NCBI RefSeq assembly: GCF_002906575.1
Contig: NZ_CP026309.1
Span: 806,001 to 870,000, forward strand
Length of the DNA stretch: 64,000 bases
Direction of reading: 5' to 3'
From: Salinigranum rubrum
GTDB taxonomy: Archaea; Halobacteriota; Halobacteria; Halobacteriales; Haloferacaceae
The notes below the pieces were generated by a model. It was not told the origin of the DNA and did not search any database. It saw only the letters and a list, made by a program, of their open reading frames with translations. The position numbers were made by a program, and so were the translations under genes. This document shows, one piece after another, positions 34,019 to 42,676 of the stretch; position 1 is the stretch's first letter; every line of letters starts with the position of its first letter.

Positions 34019-34750
34019 TTACTCCTCCTGTAACCCTTCTTCGCGGAGCGCCGCGTTGAGGTCCTCACGCACGCGTTCGCCCGTCTCGCGGTCCATCGCC
34101 GTCGTCACGACGCGGTTCTCCTGGACGCTCGACCCCGCCCTGAGAAGGAGTCGGACGTTGCCGTTCCCGTCCGCGCGCGTCACCTTCGCGCGCAACCCCT
34201 TTCGAGAACTCATCCCGCCCGCCTCGATGGGCCCGGGGACGACCTTCTTCACGTGGGGATGTTCGGCGACGACCCCGATGGCTCGCCTCCCCTCCCGTCC
34301 GCCGATGAGCGTGGTGTGACTCCCCCCGAGTTTCTCCTTCGGCGCGGCCTCCACCACGTCGAGCGCCCGTTCGCCCCTCCGAGAGAGCACGGACCCGACG
34401 GGGTCGGAGTCGTCTCGCACCCGAAAGACGTCGTGGTGTAACTGGGCTCGGATCTCGCGGATGACGCGGTGGTCGCCGGAGACGTACACCTCGTCGGGGC
34501 GCTTGCGGTGGACCTCGTCGGCGACGAGGCCGGCGAAGTTCCGGAGTTCGACGACCGCGCGTTCCCCGTCCTCGTCCTCGGGGACGGTGGTGACGGTGAA
34601 CTCTCCCACGACCGCCTCCTCGTCGAGCATCGACAGCGTCGCTCTGTCCCGCGACACGTCGACGACGACCGTGTCGCAGTTGGCGGTGTCGCAGGTGAGA
34701 CAGTAGTCGCCCGGGCGTTCGAGCGGGGACTCACACCGCCGACAGTTCAT
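34019..34750 (-). CDS. DUF2103 family predicted metal-binding protein
   Basis: 243 residues. Starts with a Cys-rich ribbon MNCRRCESPLERPGDYCLTC then DTANCDTVVVDV, followed by an alpha/beta middle (RNFAGLVADEVHRKRPDEVY, VSGDHRVIREI) and the conserved block EKLGGSHTTLIGGREGRRAI, GVVAEHPHVKKVVPGPIEAG. DUF2103 is an archaeal family with an N-terminal zinc ribbon and is otherwise uncharacterised. The conserved HPHVKKVVPG loop may bind nucleic acid or metal. Convergent with the epimerase, 6 bases apart. Confidence 0.82.
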   Translation of the reverse strand: MNCRRCESPLERPGDYCLTCDTANCDTVVVDVSRDRATLSMLDEEAVVGEFTVTTVPEDEDGERAVVELRNFAGLVADEVHRKRPDEVYVSGDHRVIREIRAQLHHDVFRVRDDSDPVGSVLSRRGERALDVVEAAPKEKLGGSHTTLIGGREGRRAIGVVAEHPHVKKVVPGPIEAGGMSSRKGLRAKVTRADGNGNVRLLLRAGSSVQENRVVTTAMDRETGERVREDLNAALREEGLQEE

Positions 34751-34901
34751 GGTCGACGGTGGTGACGGTACGCTAAAAACGCGTCCGTTTCCCGCCGTTC
34801 TCCCGCCACGACCCGGGTACGTGTTGTGAGGCCCACCCCGTGTACGATTCGCGTGAACGTCGACGCCACCATGGGAGGCGTCGCGTGCGACTCTTTTCGG
34901 A

Positions 34902-34979
34902 GCGACCGTGTTGATCCTCGCCAGCGATGCCGCCGACTACGTGACCGGGGAACTGCTCTACGTCGACGGCGGGTGGTAG
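34902..34979 (+). pseudogene. C-terminal remnant of a short-chain dehydrogenase
   Basis: In one plus-strand frame ending at the TAG at 34977 the sequence reads LILASDAADYVTGE then LLYVDGGW, the canonical last 22 residues of a classical SDR. The frame upstream of about 34899 carries no SDR similarity and the sequence before it is non-coding. The remainder of the gene is gone, so this is a relic of a deletion or insertion at the 3' side of truD. Confidence 0.7.
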
Positions 34980-34991
34980 ATTGACTGAAAT

Positions 34992-36380
34992 TCAGAGTTC
35001 GAGCGGGTCGCTCTTCAGGAACTCTCTCAGGAGTACCGTCGCGTACGACCCCCGCGGGAGCGCGAAGTCGAACGTCGCACCGTCCTCGTCGACCTCCGCG
35101 TCGAGCCGCGTCCGAACGAGCACCGCCCGTCGCGTCCCGGTCGAGTCGAACGCCCCCGGCAGGGAGAAGTCCTCGGGGGCGAGGTCCAGGTCGTCGAGCA
35201 CCTCACGTTCGATTTCGCCGGGTTCGCCCTCGCCCAGGTCGGTTTCGGTTCCGACGAGCGGTGCGGTGACGAACGCCCGACCGCGCGCACAGTGTTTCTC
35301 CATCACGCCGACGCGCCGCTCGGTGACGCGCTGCTCGCGGCTCGTGTCGGGCACGCCGAACGCCTCGTCGAGCGAGCGGTCGGCGAAACAGACCACGTCG
35401 CCCTCCACGGGGCGTGCGAGCGGGACCCCCCGCCGAAGGCGCTCGCTCACGATTCTGTTGAAGGCGTACGACTGCGCGGCGTTGACGAACAGCCGTTGGA
35501 GGTTGGAGGGGACGGCTTCGAGCGCGCGTCGGAAGCGGTCGGCTTCGCGTTCGCCTTCCTCGGTCCCTTCCGCCAGCCGGTGCAGCATCGACCGCTCGTA
35601 CCGCAGGTACCCCGGTATCGCGTCGAGCGCCCGCTGCCAGTCGGGGTCGTCGCTCGCGGCCTCCCCGTCGACGACGGCCCGGGCCTCCTGCGTCTCCTCG
35701 GGTTCGGTCTCCGCGGGACTGCCACAGTACGCGAGCACCGCCTCGCGCCACTCGCCCCTGACGACGTGCAAGCCCACGGTGTGCGTGACGGGCCGGCGCG
35801 ACCCGAACCGCTGGTGGCCGAAGTAGTTGGGGACGCCGACCGCCCTCTCGCTCTCGCCGTCGGTGCCGTCCCCCCCGAACTCCGCGAGCGCGTCGGTGAC
35901 CGCGCTCACCCGCTCACGGGCGACTTCGGTGTCACAGGCCAGGTCGCGCACCCTGACGGAGAAGTCGTTGCCCGCGAGGTCGCCGAACTGGAGGGCCCGG
36001 CCGAGACGACCCACGACCTCGACCTCCGCGTCGTTCACGTCGGGGACTTGCTGGGCCGAGACGCCCTGCAGGGAGAACAGCTGGGTCGTCACGGCGTGTT
36101 TGTCCTTCGTCCCGGCCCACGAGACGCGCTCGCGGCTCATCCCCAGCGCGTCCGAGAGGCGGGCGGCGAAGTCGTTAGTGTCCCAGCCGCGGAGCGTCGC
36201 CCGAACCAGGAGGTGCGCGTAGTCGCCCGGGTCGCCGTCGACGGGGGCGGCCTCGACTGTCTCGACCTCTCGCACGCGAAAGTCCTCGGGATGGGTTCGA
36301 AGGCGGCCGCCAACGCCGTCGGCGTCGCTCGCGTACCACTCCATACCGACCGTCCGCTCGCGTGGATGGGCCTCGCGCAT
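34992..36380 (-). CDS. truD: tRNA pseudouridine(13) synthase TruD
   Basis: 462 residues from the ATG at 36380. [20 protein letters not shown], then [16 protein letters not shown] and [20 protein letters not shown] (the catalytic Asp loop GTKDK), [20 protein letters not shown] and a long helical insertion; the C-terminus [18 protein letters not shown] is conserved. TruD isomerises U13 in tRNA. The start codon shares one base with the Pth2 stop (TGATG), so the genes are coupled. The same frame stays open far upstream, but the residues there are shadow sequence. Confidence 0.95.
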   Translation of the reverse strand: MREAHPRERTVGMEWYASDADGVGGRLRTHPEDFRVREVETVEAAPVDGDPGDYAHLLVRATLRGWDTNDFAARLSDALGMSRERVSWAGTKDKHAVTTQLFSLQGVSAQQVPDVNDAEVEVVGRLGRALQFGDLAGNDFSVRVRDLACDTEVARERVSAVTDALAEFGGDGTDGESERAVGVPNYFGHQRFGSRRPVTHTVGLHVVRGEWREAVLAYCGSPAETEPEETQEARAVVDGEAASDDPDWQRALDAIPGYLRYERSMLHRLAEGTEEGEREADRFRRALEAVPSNLQRLFVNAAQSYAFNRIVSERLRRGVPLARPVEGDVVCFADRSLDEAFGVPDTSREQRVTERRVGVMEKHCARGRAFVTAPLVGTETDLGEGEPGEIEREVLDDLDLAPEDFSLPGAFDSTGTRRAVLVRTRLDAEVDEDGATFDFALPRGSYATVLLREFLKSDPLEL

Positions 36381-36718
36381 CAATAGAGCGAGAGGTCGCC
36401 GGTCACGCGGTCGACCTCGTCGTCCTCGGCGGGCCCGACCGCCACCGCCGTGACCGTTCCCGGGTCGAGTTGGGTGTGGCCGGCGTCGCGGATGACCGCG
36501 TTGGGGATGCCGAGGCGCTCGGCCTCCGAGGCGACGTCGAACACCGCCTGCTCGCCCGACACCTTGAGGACGACCTTCTTCTGTCCGGACCCTTTCCACG
36601 CCTTTCGCGTCGAGGGGGAGGCGTCCTCGTACGCCGACAGCGACGCGTGGGCGACCTGTGCGGCGAGCTTCCCGCGCCCCATGCCGAGGTCGGTCCGCGC
36701 GGCGATGGCTTGCTTCAT
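36380..36718 (-). CDS. pth2: Peptidyl-tRNA hydrolase Pth2
   Basis: 112 residues. [20 protein letters not shown] then [42 protein letters not shown]: the K-G-K-x2-A-Q-x-x-H-A helix and the DAGHTQ-x-x-PGT loop are the Pth2 active-site signatures. It releases peptides from peptidyl-tRNA. Located immediately upstream of truD with a 1-base overlap. Confidence 0.96.
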   Translation of the reverse strand: MKQAIAARTDLGMGRGKLAAQVAHASLSAYEDASPSTRKAWKGSGQKKVVLKVSGEQAVFDVASEAERLGIPNAVIRDAGHTQLDPGTVTAVAVGPAEDDEVDRVTGDLSLY

Positions 36719-36767
36719 ATCCTCCTCTCGCCGCCCCGGGGCGTAAGTCTCCTGCTATCCGCGTCCG

Positions 36768-36986
36768 CGCGTCGCCCGCTCGCTCGTCGTCGGACGCCGC
36801 CGACTCGCCGGAACCCGTCGTCGACTCGGCGTACTCCGTGGCGACGACGACGAGTTCTCCCTCGGGGACCGCCGCGACCGACTTCGACTCGGGGACCGTC
36901 GTCCCGTCCGCCCGCAGCCCGACGCTCTCGCCGGCCCTCCGCGTCTCTCCCGCAACGGATCGGCGACCATCCGGATCGACGGCCAA
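36768..36986 (-). other. Short coding-like stretch upstream of Pth2, no closed gene
   Basis: Within the 330-bp gap 36719-37048 one minus-strand frame reads [47 protein letters not shown] with codon use as strong as in neighbouring genes (GTC GTC GTC GCC ACG GAG TAC). It has no good start, and its own stop is lost because the frame stays open into truD. In the next frame a stop overlaps the Pth2 ATG (ATGA), as expected for a coupled gene. This may be a small gene with another sequencing frameshift or a decayed gene. Family unknown. Confidence 0.3.
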
Positions 36987-37048
36987 CGTGGGAGCAGCGG
37001 GTCGCCGCCGACACGAACAACTAAATCCGTCGCCGACTGCCACCCTGT

Positions 37049-37633
37049 ATGATTCTCTCCGACACGGACCTCCTCGCGCGGTTGCGCGACGGGGATCTCG
37101 TCGTCGAACCCCTCGACGACGTCGATATGCAGGTCCAGCCGTCGAGCATCGACCTCCGTCTCGGCTCGGAGTTCCTCGAGTTCCAACGGACGAACATCCC
37201 GTGTATCCACCCCAACCGGGAGGACGAGGTGTCGAAGTACGTCCGAGAGACCCACGTCGACGAGGGCGACGAGTTCATCCTCCACCCGGGCGATTTCGTG
37301 CTCGGCACGACGAAAGAGCGGGTCGAAATCCCGCCGGACCTCGTCGCACACGTCGAGGGGCGCTCGTCGCTCGGCCGGCTCGCAATCGTCGTCCACGCGA
37401 CGGCCGGGCTCTGTGACCCCGGGTACAAGGGACAGATCACGCTCGAACTCTCGAACCTCGGGAGCGCCCCGGTCGCGCTCACGCCCGACATGCGCATCTC
37501 GCAGTTGACGTTCACCGAGTTGACGTCGCCCGCGACGCGTCCGTACGGAACCGAACGGGGCTCGAAGTATCAGGACCAGCGTGGGCCGCAGGCGTCACGC
37601 ATCGGCGAGGACCCGGAGTTCGCCGACCGATGA
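37049..37633 (+). CDS. dcd: dCTP deaminase
   Basis: 194 residues, the usual length. [96 protein letters not shown]: the EGRSSLGR and H-x-TAG-x2-D-x-G-(Y/F)-x-G blocks are those of Dcd/Dut trimers, with the deaminase-type arrangement (E at the catalytic position in the strand after the Ser-Ser). It deaminates dCTP toward dUTP for dTTP synthesis. Its last four bases overlap the next gene (ATGA). Confidence 0.95.
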   Translation: MILSDTDLLARLRDGDLVVEPLDDVDMQVQPSSIDLRLGSEFLEFQRTNIPCIHPNREDEVSKYVRETHVDEGDEFILHPGDFVLGTTKERVEIPPDLVAHVEGRSSLGRLAIVVHATAGLCDPGYKGQITLELSNLGSAPVALTPDMRISQLTFTELTSPATRPYGTERGSKYQDQRGPQASRIGEDPEFADR

Positions 37634-38532
37634 AGTTCATCGAGGAAGTCGTCGTCGAGGAGTTCCTCCCGACGTTCCGCTCGATGCTCGCAGAGGACCT
37701 CCGTGCCAGAGGGCTCACCCAGAGCGAGGTCGCCTCGGCGCTCGGAATCAGCCAGAGCGCCGTCTCGAAGTACGCCCACGGCGAGGTGGCCCGCAACGAC
37801 CGAATCGAGACGGACGACCGCGTCCGCGCGCTGGTCGAGCGGGTCGGCGAAGGGCTCGCCAGCGGCGACATGACGCCCGTACAGGCGCTCGTCGAGAGCG
37901 AGGTGCTCGTCCGCCGGCTGGAGCGCGGTGACATCCTCGCGGACCTTCACGAGGGGGCGATGCCGGCGCTCGCAGCGGTCGACCACGCCCGCATCCACGA
38001 CCCCGACAGCGCCGTCCGGGCCACGGAACGCGTCCGCTCCTCCGTTCGGAGAGGAGTCAGGACGCTCACGAACGCCTCGGGCTTTTCGACCCTCATCCCG
38101 AACGTCGGCTCGAACCTCGTCGAGTGCCTCCCGGAGGCGACGGGCGTCGAGGACGTCGCGGCGGTTCCGGGGCGCATCTTCGACGTGAAGGGGCAGGCGA
38201 CGGTGCCGGGTGACCCCGAGTTCGGTGTGAGCGAGTACGTCGCTTCGGTCCTCCTGGCTGCGCGCGAGCACACGGACGCGCGGGCCGCGGCCAACATCCG
38301 CTACGACCCCGACCTCGTCGACGCACTCGCCGACGCCGGCTACACCTGCTTGGCGTTCGAGCCCGACGGCGACAGCGAGGTCGAGGGCGTCCGGTCGGTG
38401 CTCGCCGACGCACCGGAACTCACCGACGTGTTCGTCCTCTACCAGACCGGCGGGTACGGCATCGAACCCATCACGTACCTCCTCGGCCCGGACGCGCCGA
38501 CGGTCGCCGACTGCGTCCGCGACCTGCTGTGA
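37630..38532 (+). CDS. thiR: HTH-ThiN regulator (ThiR-like)
   Basis: 300 residues. A helix-turn-helix of the XRE type at residues ~20-60 ([20 protein letters not shown]) is followed by a helical linker and a C-terminal ThiN domain (~120-300: [97 protein letters not shown]). Archaeal HTH-ThiN proteins are thiamine-phosphate-sensing repressors of thiamine genes. The domain ends with the conserved GxEP motif. ATGA overlap with dcd and a GTG overlap with the following methyltransferase suggest one transcript. Its targets are not in this window. Confidence 0.85.
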   Translation: MKFIEEVVVEEFLPTFRSMLAEDLRARGLTQSEVASALGISQSAVSKYAHGEVARNDRIETDDRVRALVERVGEGLASGDMTPVQALVESEVLVRRLERGDILADLHEGAMPALAAVDHARIHDPDSAVRATERVRSSVRRGVRTLTNASGFSTLIPNVGSNLVECLPEATGVEDVAAVPGRIFDVKGQATVPGDPEFGVSEYVASVLLAAREHTDARAAANIRYDPDLVDALADAGYTCLAFEPDGDSEVEGVRSVLADAPELTDVFVLYQTGGYGIEPITYLLGPDAPTVADCVRDLL

Positions 38533-39245
38533 CCTCTCGTTCCCACAACCGCCCCGACGGCGGCGTCGCCACCACGCAGGACTTCTACTCGCGGTGGGCC
38601 CGCCTGTACGACACCATCGCCCGCCGCTCGCCGGGCGTCCAGAGCCTCCGCGAGCGCGCCGCCGACCGGCTCGCCCCCCCCGCGGGTGGCGTCGTCGTCG
38701 ACATGGGCTGTGGGACGGGCGCGAACCTCCCGTTTCTCTCCGGCCAGGTCGGCCCCGAGGGACGGGTCCTCGGCGTCGACTTCACCCCCGGGGTGCTCGC
38801 CGTCGCCCGCGACCGGCTCTCCACGCTCCCCGACACGGGACCGGGCGCACCCGTCGGCGTCGTCCGCGGCGACGCCACCCGCCCGCCCGTCCGCGACGCC
38901 GACGCCGTCTTCGCCTCGTTCGTCTCGGGCATGCTCGCGGACCCGGCTGACGCCGTCGACCACTGGGCCGACGTCGTCGGTCCCGGCGGCCGGCTCGGGC
39001 TGCTCGACCTCGCGCGGAGCACGCACCCGCTCGGCCGCCCGCTCAACGGTCTGTTCAGGGCCGTCGTCCGCGGAACTTCGCCGCCGGGGACCCGTTCTCG
39101 GGTGAGTACGTCGCCGGCGGCGCTCCTCGACCGGCGGGTCGTCGCCGCCCACCGCGCCCTGTTCGACCGCTGTGTCGACGTCGAACACGAGACGCATGCG
39201 CTCGGCTACGCCCGACTGACCGCCGGGACCGTCGCCGACTCCTGA
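38529..39245 (+). CDS. SAM-dependent methyltransferase (class I)
   Basis: 238 residues starting at the GTG at 38529 that overlaps the ThiR-like stop. FYSRWARLYDTIARRSPGVQ, VVVDMGCGTGANLPFLSGQV (motif I, GxGxG), RVLGVDFTPGVLAVARDRLS (acidic residue binding the ribose), and the later motif PGGRLGLLDLARSTHPLGRP are UbiE/COQ5-like. The C-terminal helices (AALLDRRVVAAHRALFDRCV) are haloarchaeal. Substrate unknown; a quinone-type or lipid methylation is possible from the fold alone. Confidence 0.85.
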   Translation: MTSRSHNRPDGGVATTQDFYSRWARLYDTIARRSPGVQSLRERAADRLAPPAGGVVVDMGCGTGANLPFLSGQVGPEGRVLGVDFTPGVLAVARDRLSTLPDTGPGAPVGVVRGDATRPPVRDADAVFASFVSGMLADPADAVDHWADVVGPGGRLGLLDLARSTHPLGRPLNGLFRAVVRGTSPPGTRSRVSTSPAALLDRRVVAAHRALFDRCVDVEHETHALGYARLTAGTVADS

Positions 39246-39316
39246 GTTCGAGACGGCAGTCCTGTTTCGCCGGGGGTTGTAGTTTTTTCACCCGTTCCTG
39301 CGTGTATCTGTGTGAC

Positions 39317-40939
39317 ATGGGCTACGTTGTCAAGATGCCGAAACTGGGAATGGACATGGACCAGGGAACCATCGTCGAGTGGCTCGTCGACGAGGGCGAC
39401 GAGGTGGAGTCGGGGCAGGTCGTCGCCGAAATCGAGTCCGAGAAGACGACCGGGGAGATCAAGGTCCGCGAGGACGGCGTCGTCCACCGACTGCTTCTCG
39501 GCGTCGGCGACAGCGTCGAACCGGGTGGGGACGTCGCCGTCGTCGGCGGAGCCGACGAGGACGTCTCGGGACTGGTCGAAGGCGAGGCCGGGGGCGAGGC
39601 GGCCGCAAGCGAGTCGGGTGAAACGGCCGACGCGGCCGCGACCGGTGGCTCGGGCGACGCGTCGCCACAGGCCGCGAGTCTCGACGGACCCTCCGCGGTC
39701 TCGGAAGGAGGGTCGGCGTCGGCGTCGGCGGAGTCGGTGAAGGCGACGCCGCGGGCGAAGAAACGCGCCGAAGAACTGGGCGTCGACCTCACGACCGTCG
39801 AGGGGACCGGCCCGCAGGGGGCCGTCTCCGAGGAGGACGTCGAGGCCGCGGCAGAGGGAGGAGAAGAAGCGGCGGCCGAGTCGGTGAAGGCGACGCCGCG
39901 AGCGAAGAAACGCGCCGAGGAGTTAGGTGTGGACCTCACGACCGTCGAGGGGACTGGCCCGCAGGGTGCGGTGTCGGAGGAGGACGTCGAAGCGGCGGCG
40001 GAGTCGGCCCCGACGGAGGAGACGGAACAGGTGGCCGAGGCGTCGGCCGCCGAGGGTCGCGTCTTCGCCCCGCCGCGCGTCCGCAGACTCGCCCGGGAAC
40101 TGGGCGTGGACCTCGCGGCCGTCGAGGGCTCCGGCCCCAGCGGCGCCATCACCGAGGGGGACGTCCGCGCGGCCGCAAACGGCGAGTCGACGGTCGAACC
40201 GACAGCCGAGGGTGAGGAGGCGGCCGAAGCCGACGTCGGCACCCGGGACGAGGAGCGGCCGCTGAGCGGGATGCGCCGGACCATCGCCAACCGACTGGGC
40301 CAGAGCGACCGCGAGGCCGTCCACGTCACGGAACACCGCGGGGCCGACGCCGAGGAGTTGCTCGCGGCCGCCGACGCCGCGGACGACGCGCTCGGCGTGA
40401 AGGTGACGGTCAACGACGTGCTGCTCTTGGCGCTGTCGGCCACGCTCGACGAACACCCCGCGTTCAACGCCACGTTCGAGGAGGAGGTTCACCGCCTCCA
40501 CCGGACGCAGGACATCTGCATCGCCATCGACATCGAGGAGGGACTCATCGCGCCGGTGGTGCGAAACGTGGGCGAACTCTCGCTGTCGGAACTCGCCGAG
40601 AAGCGCCGAGCCGTGACGGAGAAGTCGCTCTCGGGCGAGTACACGATGGAGGACCTCTCGGGCGGGACGTTCACCGTCTCGAACCTCGGGGTGCTGGGCG
40701 TCGAGTCGTTCGACCCCGTCATCAACCCCCCGCAGGTCGCCATCCTCGGGGTGAACACCATCAAGGACGAAGTCGTTCCCGTCGGGGAGGACGAGGTCGG
40801 CGTCAGAAAGCGCATCTCGTTCGACCTCTCGTTCGACCACCGTATCGTCGACGGGGCCGACGCGGCGCGGTTCCTCGGTTCGCTGGTCGAACACGTCGAG
40901 AACCCCTGGCCGCTCGTCATCGCCGCCGGGGGACGGTGA
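39317..40939 (+). CDS. 2-oxoacid dehydrogenase E2 (dihydrolipoamide acyltransferase) with three subunit-binding domains
   Basis: 540 residues from the ATG at 39317. Lipoyl domain at 1-80 with the lipoylated Lys43 in ESEKTTGEI. Then three peripheral subunit-binding domains: residues ~142-181 and ~191-230 are nearly identical (ATPRAKKRAEELGVDLTTVE, then GTGPQGAVSEEDV) and ~252-290 is divergent (APPRVRRLARELGVDLAAVE). The catalytic domain (~310-540) ends with SFDHRIVDGADAARFLGSL, whose His and Asp are the acyl-transfer residues. Acidic Ala/Glu/Ser linkers separate the modules. It moves the acyl group from E1 to CoA and cores the complex. E1 genes for this complex are probably those at 42.7-44.7 kb. 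Most E2s have one or no more than two binding domains. Confidence 0.93.
   Translation: MGYVVKMPKLGMDMDQGTIVEWLVDEGDEVESGQVVAEIESEKTTGEIKVREDGVVHRLLLGVGDSVEPGGDVAVVGGADEDVSGLVEGEAGGEAAASESGETADAAATGGSGDASPQAASLDGPSAVSEGGSASASAESVKATPRAKKRAEELGVDLTTVEGTGPQGAVSEEDVEAAAEGGEEAAAESVKATPRAKKRAEELGVDLTTVEGTGPQGAVSEEDVEAAAESAPTEETEQVAEASAAEGRVFAPPRVRRLARELGVDLAAVEGSGPSGAITEGDVRAAANGESTVEPTAEGEEAAEADVGTRDEERPLSGMRRTIANRLGQSDREAVHVTEHRGADAEELLAAADAADDALGVKVTVNDVLLLALSATLDEHPAFNATFEEEVHRLHRTQDICIAIDIEEGLIAPVVRNVGELSLSELAEKRRAVTEKSLSGEYTMEDLSGGTFTVSNLGVLGVESFDPVINPPQVAILGVNTIKDEVVPVGEDEVGVRKRISFDLSFDHRIVDGADAARFLGSLVEHVENPWPLVIAAGGR
39731..40024 (+). repeat. 147-bp tandem duplication in the E2 gene
   Basis: Copies starting at 39731 and 39878 share most of ~125 bases that encode the first two subunit-binding domains (gagtcggtgaaggcgacgcc opens both). 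The 147-bp period is 49 codons. Differences are largely synonymous, so the amino-acid sequence is conserved by selection or the duplication is recent. Confidence 0.85.
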
Positions 40940-40948
40940 CCGGTCGCC

Positions 40949-41455
40949 CTACTCGGGGTACGTCCGATCCGGTTCCTGCATCGCCTCCAGGTTCGTCGCC
41001 GTCTCGAAGACGACGCCGTTCAACTGCTCTTGGGTGTCGAAGTACCAGTACGGCACCTCGCCGAACACCCCGCTCTGGAGCACGGGCATTCCCGCCTCCT
41101 CGAACTCCCTGACGACGGCCTCGGTGTCGTCGAAGGCGAAGCAGGCGACGTGGTGCAGTCCCTCCCCGTGTTCGTCGAGGTGCTCGGTGTAGATGCTCGG
41201 TCCCTCCAGCGGTTCGATGAGTTCGATCATCGTCTCCCCGACGAACGTCAGCGCGAGGATCATCGAGTAGTCGTGCGGTTCGCCTCGATACGTGGTGTCG
41301 GTCAGCGTCGGCGGCTCGAACCGGTAAATCTCCCACGGGCCGAGACCGAGGACGCCGCCGAAGCGGTCCATCCCGTCCTCGATGTCTCGGACGACGAACG
41401 CGATCTGGCTGATCTCCGGAATATCGATGCCGAGGTCTGGAACTGTCGGGTCCAT
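40949..41455 (-). CDS. VOC-family protein (glyoxalase / methylmalonyl-CoA epimerase-like)
   Basis: 168 residues: GIDIPEISQIAFVVRDIEDG, LGPWEIYRFEPPTLTD, GETMIELIEPLEGPSIYTEH, EGLHHVACFAFDDTEAVVRE, WYFDTQEQLNGVVFETATNL. The paired beta-alpha-beta-beta-beta modules, with metal ligands at the usual His/Glu positions (QIAFVV, ELIEP, LHHVACF, FETAT), define VOC. The LHH motif and GP-W-E-I-Y are typical of proteins annotated as methylmalonyl-CoA epimerase or lactoylglutathione lyase. Substrate not determined. Convergent with the E2 gene (10-base gap). Confidence 0.88.
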   Translation of the reverse strand: MDPTVPDLGIDIPEISQIAFVVRDIEDGMDRFGGVLGLGPWEIYRFEPPTLTDTTYRGEPHDYSMILALTFVGETMIELIEPLEGPSIYTEHLDEHGEGLHHVACFAFDDTEAVVREFEEAGMPVLQSGVFGEVPYWYFDTQEQLNGVVFETATNLEAMQEPDRTYPE

Positions 41456-41678
41456 GCCTCCGATTCGTCGCCGTCGAAAATATACTTCTACGTAAACATG
41501 ATGATAGTTTCGGATAGAATCGAAGTCGGAACCATCGAGCCGACGTGTCCTGGCACGGCCCGATGCGAGACTCGTCCCGGGACCGAACGCAGTACTGACG
41601 GTACAGCGGACCGCCTCGGTTGACCCACTCGGAGAGGCCGACGCCGGCGAGTCCTCCGACGACAGCGGCCCGGAAGGG

Positions 41679-42676
41679 TCAGCCCCTTCGGAAGAAGCCG
41701 TTGCGTGCGGCGTGGTCGTACACCGCGTCGACGTCGACCACCCGGGGGCCGTCCGCGACGGGGCGGACGTCGACGACGGCCTCCCTGAGTTCCAACTCGC
41801 GCTCGCCGTCGACGGAGACGACGCCGCGGGGGAGTTCGAACGTCATGACTTGGTCGTCGTCCAGCCGCTCCCACTCGCGGATGCCGAGGCGTTCGACCAC
41901 GCCGGGGACGGTGATGGCCCGCACCCGGTCGGCACACTCGTCGGCCGGGCCGAGTCGGTAGCCGACGCCGCCGGGGTTTTGCGGCGGGTGGACGGTGAGT
42001 CCCCGGCGATTCCCGAGAGGCCGATCTCGGTGGGGAACGCCCGCGAGACCACGCCGCCGATGATCTTCTCGGCGTCGAGGATGGCGCGGGTGCCGATGAA
42101 CTTGTGGTCGAGGACGCCGAGGGTCGCCAGCCCTTTGATGCGGCGCTCGCCGTTCGGCGTCTCCGCGACGGCATCGACCATCCCGTGCCGGTAGGTCGTC
42201 TCCGCTCGGGGGACGCCCCCGGTCGCGATCAGGCCGGCGGCACCGCCCGCGACGGTGCCGTCGATGGCGTTCGGGAAGACGTTGTTCGTCCCGGTCGAGA
42301 CGCTCACCAGCGGCACGTCACCCGAGGTGTGCGCGACGTCCCTGTTGGTCCCGTCGCCCCCGAGGACGACGATGACGTCCGCCTCGTCGGCGAATATCTC
42401 CGCTGCGCGCCTGGTGTCCTGACCGTCGCCGCCGACGGTCATCTCCAAGAGCCCCACGTCGAGGTCGTCGGGCGCGCGTTCGACGAGTCGCTGACCTAAG
42501 CTTCCGCGGTCGGGCATCACGAGCACCTCGACGTCGTCGACGAGCGTCAGCCCCGAGAGGACGCACTCGGCGGTCCGGCGTTTCTCGTAGTCGTCGCTGA
42601 CGCTCGCGCCGCCGGTGAGGCGGCGGATGTCCCGTCCCGCGGCAGGGTTGACGACCAGACCGACGGTCGCGCCCAC
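41679..42676 (-). CDS. AcoX-like NAD-kinase-fold protein (one apparent frameshift)
   Basis: Starts with the GTG at 42676 directly after the E1 beta stop (MGATVGLVVNPAAGRDIRRL). LGGDGTNRDVAHTSGDVPLV carries the GGDG phosphate-binding loop, and VSTGTNNVFPNAIDGTVAGG is the next conserved block. The frame is lost after IGLSGIAG; adding one base to the four-base run at 42001-42004 continues GLTVHPPQNPGGVGYRLGPA and runs through VVSVDGERELELREAVVDVR to 41679, for a ~332-residue protein. AcoX is a conserved but uncharacterised member of the NAD-kinase/diacylglycerol-kinase superfamily encoded with acetoin dehydrogenase subunits. It follows E1 alpha and E1 beta in one operon. Confidence 0.8.

Noticed and set aside
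34992-37043. A 683-residue fusion of an unknown N-terminal domain to TruD
   Set aside because: The open frame passes through Pth2 in a shifted frame with Arg/Gly-rich nonsense. TruD has a good coupled start at 36380.
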